NCBI GenBank assembly: GCA_005773635.1
Contig: SXHN01000118.1
Coordinates: 170,048-234,047, forward strand
DNA length: 64,000 nt
Reading direction: 5' to 3'
Source: Actinomycetota bacterium
Lineage (GTDB): Bacteria > Actinomycetota > Acidimicrobiia > IMCC26256 > PALSA-610
The first letter of the stretch is position 1; every line of letters begins with the position of its first letter. Of the stretch, positions 62,327 to 64,000 are shown one piece after another. Under the pieces are notes generated by a model. It was not told the DNA's origin, did no database searches, and was given only the letters and a program-made list of their open reading frames with translations. The position numbers were made by a program, and so were the translations under genes.

Positions 62327-63267
62327 AGTTTTCGGTTGACCCGTGGGATCCGAGCTACGGCACGTCGCTCGACACCGAAATGGCCGCAAGCGAAGCGGTC
62401 GTTGTTGTTGATATCGAAATCGACCCGAGTGAATGGTCACCCTGCGACCCGGCACCTTCGGCCACGGCCCCCGACGCCGTGATCTTTGTCGATGGCGTTC
62501 GCCGTATCGAAGCTCGGTGCTGGCTTAACGACAACGATGGCAATCCTCAGGTGGGAATCTTTGCCTCGTATGCGGCTGGCACGGTGCGATGCGTTGCGAC
62601 CAGCGCGAAGATTGGCGAAGTCGAAGTCGGTCGGGGGATCTACTCCCCCGCTTCTGGCCTCGGCGATGTCATCACGAAACACGCCATGTACGAAGCCCAT
62701 ACCGCGCGTGATGCATCACCTGAGTCGCTGATGTTTGCCGTCCACGACGACATGGCCACCGCCGAGGTGGAAGTCGCGGAGCGAGCACGGCGCCACAACA
62801 CCGATCTGATCGTGCTCGATGGTCCTATCCGAAAGCGTGGACACATTCCTGACGCGATTGGGTTCGTCAAGAGCCACGCGGTTCGGTATCTCCCACCATC
62901 GCTCGATCAAATCGTCGACCGGCTCAAGCCCGGGCAACGTACGCCGTTGTTTCGAATCGAAGCACAACCATTCAGCCGAACGTCGTTCTATCTGCGGCTC
63001 CCGACCACCAGCGACGCGCCATGGGCTGGCATTGTGCGGTGCGAAGCAACTGGCGCGTTGCCCATCACGCAGCTCGTCGCGCTAGCCGACACCGTGTGCG
63101 TCACCGTCCCTCGTTTCGCCAGCGAAGCTCATAAAGATGCACGAGCGCCGCAGAATTTGTATCCCATTGGTGGTCTGGAACGCGAGTTGCGCCGTCGCCT
63201 TGGCGATCAGCGTCTGTTGTATCGAGCACTACGTCTCGCGGCAGTCGAGCAATCAGCGACCGTCTAA
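62323..63267 (+). CDS. nurA: NurA-like 5'-3' nuclease
   Basis: This 314-residue protein starts with a GTG inside the sbcC stop (GTGA). It matches NurA in order of motifs: first catalytic Asp57 in AVIFVDGVRRIEAR, a helix with acidic residues (E148-E153), then D166 in LIVLDGPIRKRG, K183 in IGFVKSHAVRYLP, and a C-terminal His in SEAHKDARAPQNLYPIGGLE. NurA is a ring-shaped nuclease that works with HerA to resect DNA ends for recombination. The coupled sbcDC and the herA gene upstream support this. Weak general similarity means the call should be checked by profile search. Confidence 0.8.
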   Translation: MKFSVDPWDPSYGTSLDTEMAASEAVVVVDIEIDPSEWSPCDPAPSATAPDAVIFVDGVRRIEARCWLNDNDGNPQVGIFASYAAGTVRCVATSAKIGEVEVGRGIYSPASGLGDVITKHAMYEAHTARDASPESLMFAVHDDMATAEVEVAERARRHNTDLIVLDGPIRKRGHIPDAIGFVKSHAVRYLPPSLDQIVDRLKPGQRTPLFRIEAQPFSRTSFYLRLPTTSDAPWAGIVRCEATGALPITQLVALADTVCVTVPRFASEAHKDARAPQNLYPIGGLERELRRRLGDQRLLYRALRLAAVEQSATV

Positions 63268-63275
63268 GAAGAACT

Positions 63276-63301
63276 GCGGCCGCCCTCGAAAGGGCGGCCG
63301 C
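63276..63301. terminator. Strong GC hairpin between nurA and ahcY
   Basis: A perfect 11-bp stem GCGGCCGCCCT/AGGGCGGCCGC closes a CGAA tetraloop, nine bases after the nurA stop. It is convergent between nurA and ahcY. No T-run follows on either side, so it may stop transcripts only in part or act through Rho-like help or RNA stabilisation. Confidence 0.7.
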
Positions 63302-63326
63302 TGATCACCTATTGGAACTGGTTGGC

Positions 63327-64000
63327 TTAGTAGCGGTAGTGGTCGGGCTTGTACGGGCCGTCGACGGGCACACCGATGTACGCGGCTTGGTCTTCACTCA
63401 ATACGGTGAGCTTTGCTCCAAGCTGGGCAAGGTGCAAACGCGCCACTTGCTCATCAAGGTGCTTCGGCAACACATGCACACCGAGCGGGTACTGATCACG
63501 TTTGGTGAACAGCTCCACCTGGGCGATCGTCTGATTCGTGAAACTGTTACTCATCACGAAACTTGGGTGACCAGTTGCGCAACCAAGGTTGAGCAAACGA
63601 CCTTCGGCCAACACAATGATCGAGTGGCCGTCAGCAAACTTCCATTCGTCGACCTGGGGCTTGATCGTGATTCGCTCGACTCCTGGTGCGTTTTCCAGGC
63701 CTGCCATATCGATTTCATTGTCGAAGTGGCCAATGTTGCCAACAATCGCGTTGTGTTTCATAGCAGTCATATGGGCTGCAGTGATGATGTTGTGATTACC
63801 GGTCGTGGTCACGAAAATGTCGGCGGTTCCCACCACGTCTTCGAGCACAACAACTTGGTAGCCCTCCATGCACGCTTGCAATGCACAGATCGGGTCGATT
63901 TCGGTCACCAACACGCGCGCACCTTGACCACGCAGTGATTGTGCGGAGCCTTTGCCCACATCGCCATAACCGCAGACGACGGCAACCTTGCCTGCGATCA
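63327..64000 (-). CDS. ahcY: Adenosylhomocysteinase, N-terminus cut by window edge
   Basis: This is the C-terminal 224 residues of S-adenosylhomocysteine hydrolase, which splits SAH to adenosine and homocysteine. The NAD-binding loop [16 protein letters not shown] is at the cut edge. Then come [32 protein letters not shown] and [19 protein letters not shown], and the family C-terminus [11 protein letters not shown]. The last residues (KPxHYRY) take part in NAD binding of the neighbouring subunit. The start lies beyond the right edge. Confidence 0.97.
   Translation of the reverse strand, partial: IAGKVAVVCGYGDVGKGSAQSLRGQGARVLVTEIDPICALQACMEGYQVVVLEDVVGTADIFVTTTGNHNIITAAHMTAMKHNAIVGNIGHFDNEIDMAGLENAPGVERITIKPQVDEWKFADGHSIIVLAEGRLLNLGCATGHPSFVMSNSFTNQTIAQVELFTKRDQYPLGVHVLPKHLDEQVARLHLAQLGAKLTVLSEDQAAYIGVPVDGPYKPDHYRY

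Noticed and set aside
63276..63301. SAH riboswitch near ahcY
   Set aside because: The hairpin lies at the 3' end of ahcY, not upstream, and shows no SAH aptamer core. The ahcY leader is outside the window.

Overview
The window reads as a stretch of chromosome from an actinobacterium, most likely of the Acidimicrobiia/Ilumatobacter kind. The evidence is moderate-to-high GC with dense, short-gapped genes on both strands, the comF-hpf-secA-prfB-ftsE-ftsX neighbourhood, an Ada-AraC-AlkA fusion, an F420-dependent (luciferase-like) oxidoreductase, a DUF222/HNH-type remnant, and many acyl-CoA, P450 and CoA-transferase genes. The taxonomic call is an inference. I saw no rRNA, tRNA, CRISPR array, phage gene or intact insertion sequence.

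Left part (1-16.9 kb). A glycine decarboxylase gene (gcvP, cut by the left edge) is preceded by a clear tandem glycine riboswitch. It is followed by an orphan LuxR-type response regulator, an ABC-F ATPase, a PhyH dioxygenase, a heterodimeric ABC exporter with one degenerate ATP site, an aminotransferase, a ceramidase-like hydrolase, an RhtA-like exporter, an OafA-type acyltransferase with a C-terminal SGNH domain, and a coupled sulfotransferase/CoA-transferase pair.

Middle part (16.9-43 kb). This holds an alkylation-repair pair (Ada-AlkA fusion and Ogt), a GH4 glycosidase with a sugar kinase, a secreted SurE-like phosphatase, two P450s, class I fumarase, an N-acyl-D-amino-acid deacylase, three small accessory genes around a broken HNH gene, APH-fold kinases, thioesterases, and an apparent catabolic operon (sulfatase, thioesterase, LLM oxidoreductase, TetR). 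Two intergenic regions (34.8 and 36.5-36.8 kb) carry duplicated palindromic DNA. An SRAP protein, a DUF3052-like protein and a 1-Cys peroxiredoxin follow.

Right part (43-64 kb). Housekeeping genes ftsX, ftsE, prfB and secA lead to a second orphan response regulator, hpf, a phosphatidylcholine-synthase-like gene, comF, an isochorismatase, mtnA and an SDR. Then comes the most interesting set: a HerA-like ATPase with an unusual P-loop and, about 3 kb further, a translationally coupled sbcD-sbcC-nurA operon. Together these would make a HerA-NurA-Mre11-Rad50 DNA-end-resection set resembling the archaeal one. An acyl-CoA dehydrogenase, a nitroreductase and an ACAD10/11-type kinase sit between the two parts. 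The right edge cuts ahcY.

How the genes work together: one-carbon and methyl metabolism appears three times (gcvP with its riboswitch, mtnA, ahcY). Lipid or xenobiotic acyl-CoA catabolism dominates the accessory genes. DNA repair appears as two separate modules: alkylation damage at 17-19 kb and double-strand-end processing at 54-63 kb.
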